The notes: generated by a model from the sequence alone, not told the origin. Shown: positions 1-8,249, counted from the first letter of the stretch. The stretch: 64,000 bases of DNA from Propionibacteriales bacterium (GCA_026392465.1 JAPLCA010000016.1:62001-126000); one strand, 5' to 3'. Made by a program: numbers and translations.

Positions 1-1322
1 TAGCCGCGATTGGGCGTGACTCTCAATTGGTAACGGCGTCCAGTCAGCAAGGGCTCGAAGAGCCAGGTGCGATCGCTGATCGCGTACGGCAAGGTCTCCC
101 ATGTCAACGACCCTCGCGACATCACCCTGTAAGCCAGTTTGTAACCGGTCGCGTTGCTCGAAGCGTCCCAGTTCGAGCGGATCGCTTGCCCTCCATAGAG
201 AGACTCATACCCAGGTATCGCGTTCACCGATGCGATAGCCCCGAGAGGTGGACCGCCGACCGTGACTCCAGACGCTGGGCCGGCGGTCCCTGTGCTCCAC
301 CCCTTTGAAGGTACGACGCGGTACTGATACGTCCCGCCAGCGACGAGCATCTCGGCAGTCCAGCCATTACCGGACACGGCGTACGGGAGTCGTGCCCATT
401 CACTTCCATTGTTCGTCAGCCGCTGCTCGATGAACATGCCCGTAGAACCGGTCGAAGTCCGTGACCAGCCGAGCGACGCCTGCTCGGTGCCCGACGCGAG
501 ACTCACGGACGGTCCCGCGACCGACCAAGCAGTCGAGCTGATGATGTTCGGGGACGAAGCGCCGATTCCCAGGTTCGCGAGAGCCTCGGACACACGCTGA
601 GCGATGACCTTCTCCCCTGTGGGATTGGGATGGGTCCCGTCCCAGGTGTGCTCCCGCGCATCCCAGCCGGTCCGTGTCGCAGCTACGACGACGCGCTGCG
701 AAGAAGAGTTGAGCTCACTCGCGAGAGTTCGGATGCGCGACGCGTACTCACTCGTTTCTGATGTCAACCAGTAGTCCTGCGCCCAAGGGTCATATCGATT
801 GACGACCTCGCCTACGACTACGTCGATGCCCGGCTTCGCAGCCCGCGCCTTCTGAATGTAGGTCCGCAGATTCGACACAGTCTGGGCTGGCGACGTCTGA
901 TACGCCAGGTCATTGCTCCCGAGCATGATGACTAGAACGTTGGCATTGGAGTTAGACACCTGACTACTGATGTTGTCCAGCTGCAGGCCAAACGTCGTCC
1001 CCCACTGCGCCGAGTGCGCTTTGGCACTGAATGAGGCGGCGTAGTGCTGCGATCCGGACGAGTCATTGACGTTGTCGTACAGATCCGTACGGGTCCCGAC
1101 GAAGGTCACTTCACCAGGTGCAGTGCTGGCGAGCTTGTTCCATAGTCGATATCGCCACGTGTAGTCGCCTGACGATCCCTGCGTGATCGAGTCTCCGGTA
1201 ATCAGGATTCTGTAGTTGCCGGCGGCAGTCGCCGGCGTCGCCGACGTTAGGGCTGGCGCCACGAGCAAGGTAGTAGCGAGCGCGATGACGCCGAGGCCCG
1301 CGAAGAGTCGCCTCACCTTCAT
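1..1322 (-). CDS. Secreted SGNH-family hydrolase with fibronectin-like tail (C-terminus off the left edge)
   Basis: An open frame on the minus strand runs from ATG at 1322 to the window edge with no stop (about 440 residues). Residues 1-34 form a signal peptide (basic start, hydrophobic core, Ala-rich end). SGNH/GDSL blocks follow in order: GDSITQG with nucleophile Ser45, GSND at 135-138, and DGTHPN with Asp228 and His231, so the catalytic triad and oxyanion Asn are all present. From about residue 250 to the edge there are two beta-rich repeats resembling fibronectin type III domains. The protein is probably an exported esterase or lipase acting on a polysaccharide or lipid ester; the substrate is not visible. 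Its ATG overlaps the stop of the upstream gene (ATGA), so the two are probably translated together. GC is lower than in the core genes further right. Confidence 0.9.
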   Translation of the reverse strand, partial: MKVRRLFAGLGVIALATTLLVAPALTSATPATAAGNYRILITGDSITQGSSGDYTWRYRLWNKLASTAPGEVTFVGTRTDLYDNVNDSSGSQHYAASFSAKAHSAQWGTTFGLQLDNISSQVSNSNANVLVIMLGSNDLAYQTSPAQTVSNLRTYIQKARAAKPGIDVVVGEVVNRYDPWAQDYWLTSETSEYASRIRTLASELNSSSQRVVVAATRTGWDAREHTWDGTHPNPTGEKVIAQRVSEALANLGIGASSPNIISSTAWSVAGPSVSLASGTEQASLGWSRTSTGSTGMFIEQRLTNNGSEWARLPYAVSGNGWTAEMLVAGGTYQYRVVPSKGWSTGTAGPASGVTVGGPPLGAIASVNAIPGYESLYGGQAIRSNWDASSNATGYKLAYRVMSRGSLTWETLPYAISDRTWLFEPLLTGRRYQLRVTPNRG

Positions 1323-2023
1323 CGCCCGCTGTCAAACAGCTGCCAGCCAAGTCCCTCAAGGGTCCTTGCACGGTCCGCAGCGTCCAACTCGCTGGCGCTG
1401 GCGGTCGCGCTCTCCGGCTGCTCGAGATCGCGCGGCTGGATGCTCGCAACGACCCAACCCTCGTCGGACCACCGGACCACTCCGCCGATCACCGCCCATC
1501 GGCTGCGCCCAGCCATCGTCAGCGGTGCAGCCACCTCCACCATGACCTGGTCTGGGGCGCCCTCATCGCCGGCGTGACCGAGTACTCGATAGACGCCCGC
1601 CTCCGCGTCGAAGCGATCCGATGGCGAACGCTGCATACCGGCGAGTAGCTGAGCGTCGGCGGGATTCATCTCGCCCTGACCGATCTGCTCGGGCACCAAC
1701 TGTGGGTCCGTCTGCGCGGAGGAGGAGCCAACAATCCAGACGGCATAACTGCTGAAGGCTGCAACAGCACCCTTTTGTGAATGCACCTTCCCCAGGGCGA
1801 TCTCCTGGGCTTCTTCGACCTGCCGGTCGACGTCGACATCGCCCGTTTCGAGCTCTCGTCCTTCGGCATGGATTGCAGGAGTCTCGCCCTCAGACGCTTG
1901 GGCCGCCTGCGATTGTGCTTGCCAAGGCAAAACCACGCTTCCGCCGACCACTAGACCAGCCACAACTCCAATGGCCAACGTCGCCGCCACGAGCGCGACC
2001 AGCTTCTTCGAATGCGTGATCAT
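1319..2023 (-). CDS. Membrane-anchored hypothetical protein upstream of the SGNH hydrolase
   Basis: This is a 234-residue protein I do not recognise. Residues about 7-32 form one hydrophobic segment after a short basic N-terminus, so it is probably a single-pass protein with the bulk outside the membrane. The middle is acidic and the C-terminal half (about 130-210) looks like a small folded domain rich in Val, Trp and Gly. Size and layout recall the membrane-anchored helper proteins of actinobacterial conjugative elements, but no motif proves that. The stop overlaps the ATG of the downstream SGNH gene by four bases. A GGAG lies upstream of the ATG. The neighbouring IS element and low GC fit an accessory region. 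Confidence 0.6.
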   Translation of the reverse strand: MITHSKKLVALVAATLAIGVVAGLVVGGSVVLPWQAQSQAAQASEGETPAIHAEGRELETGDVDVDRQVEEAQEIALGKVHSQKGAVAAFSSYAVWIVGSSSAQTDPQLVPEQIGQGEMNPADAQLLAGMQRSPSDRFDAEAGVYRVLGHAGDEGAPDQVMVEVAAPLTMAGRSRWAVIGGVVRWSDEGWVVASIQPRDLEQPESATASASELDAADRARTLEGLGWQLFDSGR

Positions 2024-2380
2024 CCTGAGCTCCAGTCCTTCAGAAAGTTGAGAAGACCGTATACGTGAGCCGTCCCAAACTGATCAAGATTGCGCGAAGG
2101 AACGGACCAAACGGCACGTTCATCCCACGTTCAGTCGAGACCTCTCCGGCACCTCGGCAAGCTCGACGACCAAGTTCGCGCCGCGCCGGACCGGTCAGTC
2201 CCAGAGCGGCTCCACTCAGAGCAGGAGCGCCCGCGCGTTCTCCGCGCCGAGCGTCGCGTCCCAGGCCCCCAGTTCGAGTTCCGTTTCGAGTGCGAACCCG
2301 CAACGTTCGGCGAGGACGGGGTTTAGTCCAGCGGCCGGGTCGCCGTTCGGCGGACCGTGCTCCGATACCTAGAACTACAG
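2024..2380. other. Intergenic stretch between the unknown membrane protein and the IS element; no convincing gene
   Basis: I see no supported gene in these roughly 360 bases. On the minus strand a 27-codon frame ends at 2040 with a hydrophobic peptide (start near MNVPFGPF), 16 bases before the start of the next gene. It could be a short leader peptide or the tail of a gene broken by the IS insertion. Further upstream that frame becomes Arg/Pro-rich and looks non-coding. Confidence 0.4.
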
Positions 2381-2384
2381 CTAG

Positions 2385-2410
2385 TTGTGATGTCCACGCG
2401 GGTTGTTCTC
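2385..2410 (+). repeat. Left terminal inverted repeat of the IS481-type element
   Basis: It pairs with 3436-3462. The shared core is TGTGATGTCCA, followed after a short mismatch by GTTGTT and CTC. It lies directly inside the CTAG at 2381-2384. Confidence 0.8.
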
Positions 2411-2443
2411 GATCCTGCTGATGGGTGGGCGCGCTCCGATGGC

Positions 2444-3367
2444 TTAGTGGCGTCGGTGGTGATTGAAGAAGTGAATCCATACGGGCAGGGCGGCTCGGCG
2501 TTCGGTCTCTGAGCCGTAGAAGCGGGCATAGGCCCAGCCATCGGCGAGGGTGCGGTGGATGCGTTCGATCTTGCCGTTGGCCTGGACACGGTATGGCCGG
2601 GTCCGTTTGGGGGTGATCGCGAGGTCGGCGCAGGCGTGGGCCCACGCGTGGGAGCGATAGCAGTTGCCGTTGTCGGACAGGACGCGCTCGGCGAACCAGG
2701 CCACGGCCCGGCGCAGAACACCGATCGCGGTGACGGCCTTCTCATCGGCGCAGACCTCGACGTAGGCGACACGGGAGTGGTCATCGATCACGGTGTGCAG
2801 GAACGCCGTCCCGAGGAGCGGGTCGCGGGTCCTGCTGCGCATGGCCCCGGTGCGCTGCACGGTTGCTGCCCGGTTGCGGTCGCCCTGGGCTTTGCCGACG
2901 TAGCGCCAGCCTCCGCCGTCGGGGATGTTGCCGAACCTGGCGACGTCGACATGGATTTTCAATCCCGGATGCGGGTGTTCGTAACGCCTGATCGGCTCAC
3001 CAGTGGCCCGGTCGACATGGCTGAGCCGGTTCATCCGACATCGCACCAGCACCGCGTGGACGGTCGAGGGAGCGACACCGAGCCGGCCGCCGATCTGCAC
3101 CGGGCCGAGACGCTGACGCCACCGCAGAGCAACGATCCACCGCTTCACCTGCTCGGAAGTTCGATGCGGACACGAACGTGGCCTCCTGGACCGGTCGCTC
3201 ATCCCGGCCGGTGCTTCGGTGCGGAACCGGTTCGCCCACTTGCGGGCCGTGATGGTCGAGACCATGAACATCTTCGCCGCCTCGGCGGGTCTCCAGCCGT
3301 CCTCGACGATCAACCGAGCCAGCCGAAGCCGAGCACGAGGGGTCAGAGCAGCGTTAGCGTGGACCAC
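2444..3367 (-). CDS. IS481-family transposase, C-terminus cut by a premature TAA
   Basis: This 307-residue DDE transposase has an N-terminal helix-turn-helix (about residues 10-110) and an RNase H-like integrase core. Catalytic residues are Asp141 (HVDV), Asp232 (SDNG) and Glu268 (GKIER), giving the DD35E spacing typical of the family. The frame stops at TAA 2444-2446 right after NHHRRH. Reading past it in the same frame gives 20 more residues of standard family C-terminus (GARPPISRIENN) before a TAG that lies in the CTAG target duplication. So it is a full-length IS481 transposase with a single nonsense codon replacing the residue after HRRH. The core is intact, so activity cannot be excluded, but the element is probably crippled. 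Confidence 0.88.
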   Translation of the reverse strand: MVHANAALTPRARLRLARLIVEDGWRPAEAAKMFMVSTITARKWANRFRTEAPAGMSDRSRRPRSCPHRTSEQVKRWIVALRWRQRLGPVQIGGRLGVAPSTVHAVLVRCRMNRLSHVDRATGEPIRRYEHPHPGLKIHVDVARFGNIPDGGGWRYVGKAQGDRNRAATVQRTGAMRSRTRDPLLGTAFLHTVIDDHSRVAYVEVCADEKAVTAIGVLRRAVAWFAERVLSDNGNCYRSHAWAHACADLAITPKRTRPYRVQANGKIERIHRTLADGWAYARFYGSETERRAALPVWIHFFNHHRRH

Positions 3368-3435
3368 GAAGGCCTCCTGGGACGAGACGGAACCTAGACA
3401 GCTCCACTCTCACCCCGGAGGCCTTCACCTATCCA

Positions 3436-3462
3436 GAGAAACAACGTCCCTGGACATCACAG
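3436..3462 (-). repeat. Right terminal inverted repeat of the IS481-type element
   Basis: It is the reverse complement of the left end with a few mismatches and one length difference. It lies directly inside the CTAG at 3463-3466. Confidence 0.8.
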
Positions 3463-3657
3463 CTAGCCCGTGTTCTTCACCGCTCATGCTGCCCGTCCAA
3501 CCGGTGCGGCCAGCGGGCTAGCTCCTACCGCCGAGCCCCCGTCCACTCGGCCGTATCGTGAGCCAAAGGCGCACGAGTCGGTGTCCTCGGCGCGGACGCC
3601 GCGCCGTTGCGGACCCATCTCATAGAGTCAGCTCGTGCGTAGAGGAAGGAGCGAACG
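3463..3657. other. Upstream region of the restriction/methylase pair
   Basis: No gene is visible. A possible -10 box TAGAGT lies at about 3625-3630, and a clear ribosome binding site (GAAGGAG) ends just before the GTG at 3658. Two short stretches share CGGGCTAGCT/AGCTAGCC with the IS flank, without further structure. Confidence 0.35.
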
Positions 3658-4419
3658 GTGAGTGCGATCGAGCAGGTGTTCCTGGAGTGCGAGCGCGCTC
3701 GCGCCGAGGGCGACCTGATCCGGAAGGATTCTGACAGGGATAAGGAGTTCCACTTCCAGAACTGGGTCCAGGCACGTTTAGAAGCGTGCGGTCTCGACTA
3801 CGATGAGCCTGGCCGCAACACATATCCAGACTTCAGACTCGTGCATCACCCCGAAGGTTATGAGGTCAAGGGCCTCGAGTGGCCGGGGCGCGAAGCGGAC
3901 TACGACTCCAATTCGCAGGTGCCGACCGGGAGCCACAACGGGCGGTCTGTGTTCTACGTTTTTGGGCGGTACCCCAAGGCGGAGCGCGGTGTCATGGAGT
4001 ACCCCGTGACAGACTTAGTCGTGTGCCACGGAAGTTTCCTCAACGCAGACGGTGATTACGTCCATAAGAACAAGTCCTTCAGGGGCTTCGGGTCCTACGG
4101 AGATATTCTTGTGCGCGACCGGAAGATGTACGTGGTCCCAACTCCATTCGCTCTTGCAGCGGGGACCACTGGCCTCTCCACCCTCATTGTTCCTGAAGAC
4201 TTCGTGCCTCAATCGTCAGATCTCGTCAAAGTCGGCGATCTCCACCGCACCGAAGTCGACGAAGTCGTCATCTCGTACGAGTTCAACCTTCAGACAAACG
4301 ACATGCTCACGCACTTGCAACCGAACCCAAGCGCCGGAACAATCCATAAGTTCAGAGCTTACCGCTCGAAGGGGCTCGGCGACGAGAAGCCCGTGACGCT
4401 AAAGGAGGGCAAGCGATGA
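3658..4419 (+). CDS. PD-(D/E)XK nuclease-like protein, probable restriction subunit
   Basis: The protein has 253 residues. The key motif is PD at 57-58 followed ten residues later by EVK at 69-71, the metal-binding PD-(D/E)XK signature of restriction and Holliday-junction-type nucleases; Glu30 in the first helix could be the additional acidic residue. No helicase or methylase motif is present. The gene starts at GTG with a strong GAAGGAG site and its stop overlaps the ATG of the methylase gene (ATGA at 4416-4419), so the two are made together. The pairing suggests a restriction-modification system in which this protein cuts unmodified DNA; recognition sequence and cutting activity are inferred, not shown. 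GC is clearly below the surrounding core genome, consistent with acquisition by transfer. Confidence 0.72.
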   Translation: MSAIEQVFLECERARAEGDLIRKDSDRDKEFHFQNWVQARLEACGLDYDEPGRNTYPDFRLVHHPEGYEVKGLEWPGREADYDSNSQVPTGSHNGRSVFYVFGRYPKAERGVMEYPVTDLVVCHGSFLNADGDYVHKNKSFRGFGSYGDILVRDRKMYVVPTPFALAAGTTGLSTLIVPEDFVPQSSDLVKVGDLHRTEVDEVVISYEFNLQTNDMLTHLQPNPSAGTIHKFRAYRSKGLGDEKPVTLKEGKR

Positions 4420-6512
4420 CCTCGATTGCTCCCGAGCGCTCCAGCCTTGAAACGTCTTTCCCCGCCGCACTATTGAGCGAGGTGGGTACAAAAGAATCCT
4501 GGCGCAAGGAGGTCCACCGACCTGCGACGAGCACGCACAAGTGGTGGGCGAAACGTCTCGGAACAGTGTTCCGAGGGATCATCGCGTCCGCCGTCACGAG
4601 TGACGGCTCGAATCCTTCCGCAGCATACGGCTCGGCTCTAGACCTCGGCGGAGCGGTCGTGCTCGATCCATTCGCCGGCTCCGGCGTAACTGGGGTCGAA
4701 GTGCTCAAACTTGGGGGCAGGCCCGTGTGCTTCGACATAAACCCAGTGGCGACGCTCGTCGAGCGTCAGGCTATGCAGCCGTGGGACATGGAGCGCCTGC
4801 ACAGCGCCTACAACGAGGTCGAAGCCGCTTGCTGTGAGGAGGTGAACCGTCTCCACCGAACCGAAGATGGCAGGACCGCGCTCTACTACTTTTGGGTCGC
4901 AACGGTGCTCTGCCCAGACTGTTCCGATATCGTGCGACTTTTCGACTCATGCGTTTTCTCAAAGCATGCCTATACGAATCGCGTCCCGAGAGCACAGATC
5001 GTCTGCCCTGAGTGTCTCGACATCTTTGAGGGACGCTACGACTTCACCGAGGCGACCTGCGCAAACGGGCATCAGGTGACGCCTCGCGGCGCTGTGCGGG
5101 GGCATCACGCGACCTGCCGGCACGGCCACACGTTCAAGACGCTTTCGGCTCTCGATGGCAGGACGCCAGACTTCGAGATGTACGCAAAGATGGTCGCAAA
5201 CTCTGACGGCTCGAAGTCATACGAGATCATCAACGACTTTGACAGAGCGCTCTACGCCGAGTGCGAAATGATTCTCGGCAAGCTTCCACCTGATGCCGTG
5301 CTCCCAGTTGGAGAACTTGCGAAAGGCAACAACACCGACCAGGCCGTGAGGTGGAACTATCGTCGCTGGCGCGACTTTTTCAACGCCCGGCAGCTGGTTT
5401 CTCTTTCAGCCATCGCCACGGCGATCCGCGACCTAGAACCGAGTCCCGAGCGCGAGGCGTTGTGTGCGTTGTTTTCCGGCACGCTAGAATTCAATAACCT
5501 GTTTACGTCATTCAAGGGTGAGGGCACCGGCGCGGTGCGGCACATGTTCAGTAATCACATTCTGAAGCCAGAGCGGACCCCGCTCGAGGCGCACCCTTGG
5601 GGCACCCCGCAGTCGTCTGGCTCGTTCTCTACGCTGTTTAAGAGCCGGCTGCAGCGGGCTAGCGCCTACAAGGCCGCCCCAGCAGACCTCGTGATGTCCG
5701 ACGGGTCGGTGGAGCGGGTTACGGGCCTCTCCAAACCTCTTGCGGCCACGATCGTGGACTCTTGGGTGAGCTTCTTGGAGGCGAAGGGGCAGACCGCGTA
5801 CATTGCGACCCGCAACGCCGCCCGGAGCGACTTGCCGAAGGGGTCAGTAGATCTCGTGATCACAGACCCTCCGTATATGGACAACGTCCATTACGCCGAG
5901 TTGGCCGACTTCTTCCATGCGTGGCTAGGGCAGATGAAACCTCATGACGGGTACCCGAAGCTAAGCACGACGCGCAGCGAGGGCGAAGTACAGCACTCCG
6001 ACCCAGCAGAGTTCGGCAAGGCAATCGAGGCCGTTTGGACCGAGTGCGCTCGAGTGACAAAACCCGGGGGTTTGCTGGCCTTCACGTTTCATCAAGCTCG
6101 TATAAACGGTTGGGTACAGGTGATCACAGCTCTTGACCGAGCGGGCTGGGTCGTTACCGCGGTGCAGCCGGTAAAGGGCGAGATGTCGACAAGCAGTGCC
6201 AAAGCGGGCGCGCGCGAGCCGTCCAATCTTGACTCTGTAGTGGTGTGCCGTCGGCTAGTGGACGGCGCGAGCAATCCCAACAACTCGATCGAGGAAGCTC
6301 TCGCGACCGCCAACAAGGAGTTGAAGGGCCTTCTCGATGCTGGTCTCGAAGTCGGCGCGGGTGACGTGCGTTCGGTGGTTCGTGGCTCACTCCTCGCGTA
6401 CATCGCGTCTACTGGCGCCGCGCTGGATGCCGAGGCGCAGGCGTGCACGGACGAGAGGGCGACCGAAACGATCCGTGTCCTTCTTGACGATCGCCGAAAG
6501 GTCGAGGCGTAA
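4416..6512 (+). CDS. Zn-ribbon adenine-type DNA methyltransferase (COG1743/DUF1156-like)
   Basis: This is a 698-residue AdoMet-dependent DNA methylase. The N-terminus carries HKWWAKRLGTVFR (41-53), like the DUF1156 motif of large adenine methylases. Motif I DPFAGSG is at 84-90 and catalytic motif DPPY at 484-487, so the order is binding motif first and catalytic motif late, with a long insert between. The insert (about 165-250) holds several CxxC or CxxH pairs (CPDC, CPEC, CANGH, CRHGH) that would form zinc ribbons, probably for DNA recognition. It follows the nuclease-like gene with a four-base overlap. DUF1156-type methylases also occur in larger phage-defence loci, but no ATPase or helicase partner is seen here. 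The most likely role is the modification half of a two-gene system. Confidence 0.82.
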   Translation: MTSIAPERSSLETSFPAALLSEVGTKESWRKEVHRPATSTHKWWAKRLGTVFRGIIASAVTSDGSNPSAAYGSALDLGGAVVLDPFAGSGVTGVEVLKLGGRPVCFDINPVATLVERQAMQPWDMERLHSAYNEVEAACCEEVNRLHRTEDGRTALYYFWVATVLCPDCSDIVRLFDSCVFSKHAYTNRVPRAQIVCPECLDIFEGRYDFTEATCANGHQVTPRGAVRGHHATCRHGHTFKTLSALDGRTPDFEMYAKMVANSDGSKSYEIINDFDRALYAECEMILGKLPPDAVLPVGELAKGNNTDQAVRWNYRRWRDFFNARQLVSLSAIATAIRDLEPSPEREALCALFSGTLEFNNLFTSFKGEGTGAVRHMFSNHILKPERTPLEAHPWGTPQSSGSFSTLFKSRLQRASAYKAAPADLVMSDGSVERVTGLSKPLAATIVDSWVSFLEAKGQTAYIATRNAARSDLPKGSVDLVITDPPYMDNVHYAELADFFHAWLGQMKPHDGYPKLSTTRSEGEVQHSDPAEFGKAIEAVWTECARVTKPGGLLAFTFHQARINGWVQVITALDRAGWVVTAVQPVKGEMSTSSAKAGAREPSNLDSVVVCRRLVDGASNPNNSIEEALATANKELKGLLDAGLEVGAGDVRSVVRGSLLAYIASTGAALDAEAQACTDERATETIRVLLDDRRKVEA

Positions 6513-6875
6513 GCACGGGACCCGTGCCCACCTCGACGGCTCCGGTCGCATGCTCGCGTAAGACCCGGAAACAGTAAGCCATGTCCACGGAATGGTCGAC
6601 GCGCAATTCGAGGCTATTGAGGTTGCCACGTGAGGAGAGATAGTCGGCCCATGTAGCTGGACCTGCGCGTTGACGGGCCCGCGAGCCACCCGTTCGGGGA
6701 ACGACTCGGGCATCCACCGGGCGGTGCTTGACGACAGCTCGGCGTCCGTTGCAGTCTTCCCGAGGTGCCGGCGGGGAATACTCGCGACTGACGTTCCGCT
6801 GGCGGAGTGAGAAGGCCAGGTAGCCCGTGCCCTACTAACCCTGGCTCGAGGCCCCACCTGAAGCCGAAGTAAACG
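6513..6875. other. Gap between the methylase and the TIR-PIN gene; palindrome at its left end, no clear gene
   Basis: A perfect 7-bp inverted repeat (GCACGGG A CCCGTGC, 6513-6527) follows the methylase stop and may serve as its terminator. The rest has open frames on the minus strand, but none has a recognisable domain or good start. Composition resembles the neighbouring accessory genes, so it may contain decayed coding sequence. Confidence 0.35.
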
Positions 6876-7673
6876 TCAGAACAGTTTATCCTCATCCAAG
6901 TCGAACGGGCCCGTGGCGTAAACGCGCTCATAGTTGCCCTCGGGAATCTTGTGATCGCGGACCGCCAGAACGTCGACGTTGGCGAGGATCGCAGTGGCCA
7001 GGTGGACTGTGTCCCAGGTCCTGAGGCCGAGTTCGGTCCTCAGGTCTCCTGCCTTGCGCGCGACCACCGCTGAGACGTCCACGAGAGAGGCGGCGAGCGA
7101 CCTCACAAGATCTCTCACGCCATCCCTCGTCGCGGTCTTCATCTGGAAATGAGTAAGGGGACCGGTGGGGTCAGCGGCACTGTCCAAGTCAACGAGCAGC
7201 GGTACGACCCTATGCTCCCCATCGCCGACAACTTTGCTGAGCGCCCTGGCCGCGAAGATGAGCCATTGGGCCCTCTGATTATCGACGGTCACCACGACCA
7301 CTCCGAACCGGGAGTCGGACAACTCACTCTCGACCTGCACGAGTCCCCGCTGCCAGCAGCGATGTCCATTTCCGACATCCAAGGACGCAAGCCAGCGAAG
7401 AAACAGCGGGAGCCAGGCAAGCAGAGCATCCGCGACCTCTTTCGCCAGGTCACCCGACCGACTGATGAAGACCTTGAGGTCACCCTGCTCCGCCGTGCGC
7501 GGGAGCCTACCCCGATCACGAACCCCACACCTGACCTTCACGCGCTCCAGATCCCGATGCAGAGTCCTTTGTGGTGTCGCGTGCGAAAGCAGAGTTCCAC
7601 GTTGCCAGGGTCGGAAGCTCGTCGCTGGCCCCTCCTCGACGCCCTGCAATGCACTTCGGGACGGGCTGGTCAA
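6876..7673 (-). CDS. Degenerate TIR-domain protein fused to the C-terminal half of a PIN domain (probable pseudogene)
   Basis: About residues 66-196 match bacterial TIR proteins (LKVFISRSGD, ESELSDSRFGVVVVTVDN, WLIFAARALSK, HFQMK). About 201-248 match the second half of a VapC-like PIN domain (DTVHLATAIL with Asp221, VRDHKI with Asp240). The PIN N-terminal half, with its first acidic residues, is missing. The TIR motif normally read FEAGALSK is FAARALSK here, so the catalytic Glu is Ala141 (GCG). Between residues about 92 and 108 the family sequence PWMSEMDIAAGS lies in another frame, showing two compensating indels. The start is unclear: TTG at 7673 gives 265 residues, but homology begins only near residue 66. 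An NADase defence protein is the likely ancestor; this copy is probably inactive. Confidence 0.62.
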   Translation of the reverse strand: MTSPSRSALQGVEEGPATSFRPWQRGTLLSHATPQRTLHRDLERVKVRCGVRDRGRLPRTAEQGDLKVFISRSGDLAKEVADALLAWLPLFLRWLASLDVGNGHRCWQRGLVQVESELSDSRFGVVVVTVDNQRAQWLIFAARALSKVVGDGEHRVVPLLVDLDSAADPTGPLTHFQMKTATRDGVRDLVRSLAASLVDVSAVVARKAGDLRTELGLRTWDTVHLATAILANVDVLAVRDHKIPEGNYERVYATGPFDLDEDKLF

Positions 7674-7781
7674 GCGTGTGATCGGTCACGTACAGTGGGA
7701 ATCGGACTGCGGAAATGATCCGTTCGGGCTAGAGCGCAAGCGCCTGCAGTTCGGGAGCATGTCCTCTGGGAGTGGGGAGAA

Positions 7782-8249
7782 GTGGAAGACATGGTGACGA
7801 CCACCCGCGTGGTGCAGCCGTCGTTCGACGACGACGCCCTCGTACCTCACGCCTACCTGCGCAGCCTCCTCGGCGAGGCCGCCGCCCTCCCGCCGCGCGA
7901 GGGACTCGCCGATGTCCTCGTGCTCGTCGTCTCAGCCGTCGAGGAGTGCGCGCTCACGCCCGACGTCGCCTTCTCGCTCGGCCAGCAGCTGCGCCTCGTC
8001 ATCGGCGCCCACCCCGCCGACGGCGACCTCGACGCCCACCTCCTGCTCCACGCCCTGCTCTCGGAGCTGATCGAGGTCACCAGCCTCGTCGACGGCGTGC
8101 ACCTCGACGACCTCGAGCCGCTCGTGCAGCACCTCGTCTCCGTCGGCGACCTCGCCGAGGCGCAGCGCACCACGCGCCTCGCCGACGCCACACGCGCCCG
8201 TGTCCGCGTGCTCGAGAGCAGCATCGCCGCCGACCTCGGCGCCGCCTGA
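7782..8249 (+). CDS. Hypothetical helical protein upstream of a two-component system
   Basis: The predicted protein has 155 residues and I do not recognise it. It is Leu/Ala/Asp-rich and predicted to be helical throughout, with no signal peptide or membrane segment. Start options are GTG 7782, with GGGGAG closely upstream, or ATG 7791. Codon use is fully high-GC, marking the return to core-type DNA. It ends 77 bases before the response-regulator gene on the same strand. An unusual number of acidic and small residues suggests a soluble cytoplasmic protein. No function can be assigned. Confidence 0.6.
   Translation: MEDMVTTTRVVQPSFDDDALVPHAYLRSLLGEAAALPPREGLADVLVLVVSAVEECALTPDVAFSLGQQLRLVIGAHPADGDLDAHLLLHALLSELIEVTSLVDGVHLDDLEPLVQHLVSVGDLAEAQRTTRLADATRARVRVLESSIAADLGAA

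Larger units (their letters stand above)
2385..3462 (-). mobile_element. IS481-family insertion sequence, about 1.08 kb, with CTAG target duplication
   Basis: The element is bounded by imperfect inverted repeats. The left end reads TTGTGATGTCCACG and the right end, reverse-complemented, reads CTGTGATGTCCAGG; both continue into GTTGTT and CTC. CTAG sits immediately outside each end (2381-2384 and 3463-3466). IS481-type elements are known to target and duplicate CTAG, so these are read as the target-site duplication. One transposase gene on the minus strand fills the element. The intact duplication implies a simple insertion without later rearrangement at either end. Confidence 0.85.

Noticed and set aside
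2040-2645. Minus-strand frame joining the IS transposase region to the 2040 stop
   Set aside because: It reads an off-frame part of the transposase and an Arg/Pro-rich stretch. Only its last 27 codons look possibly coding and they have no support.
3658-6512. BREX, DISARM or other multi-gene defence locus
   Set aside because: No helicase, ATPase, phosphatase or Lon-like partner is in the window; only the methylase and nuclease-like genes are seen.
6387-6857. Possible minus-strand gene after the methylase
   Set aside because: No start with ribosome site and no domain; it also overlaps the methylase end. May be decayed sequence but cannot be called.
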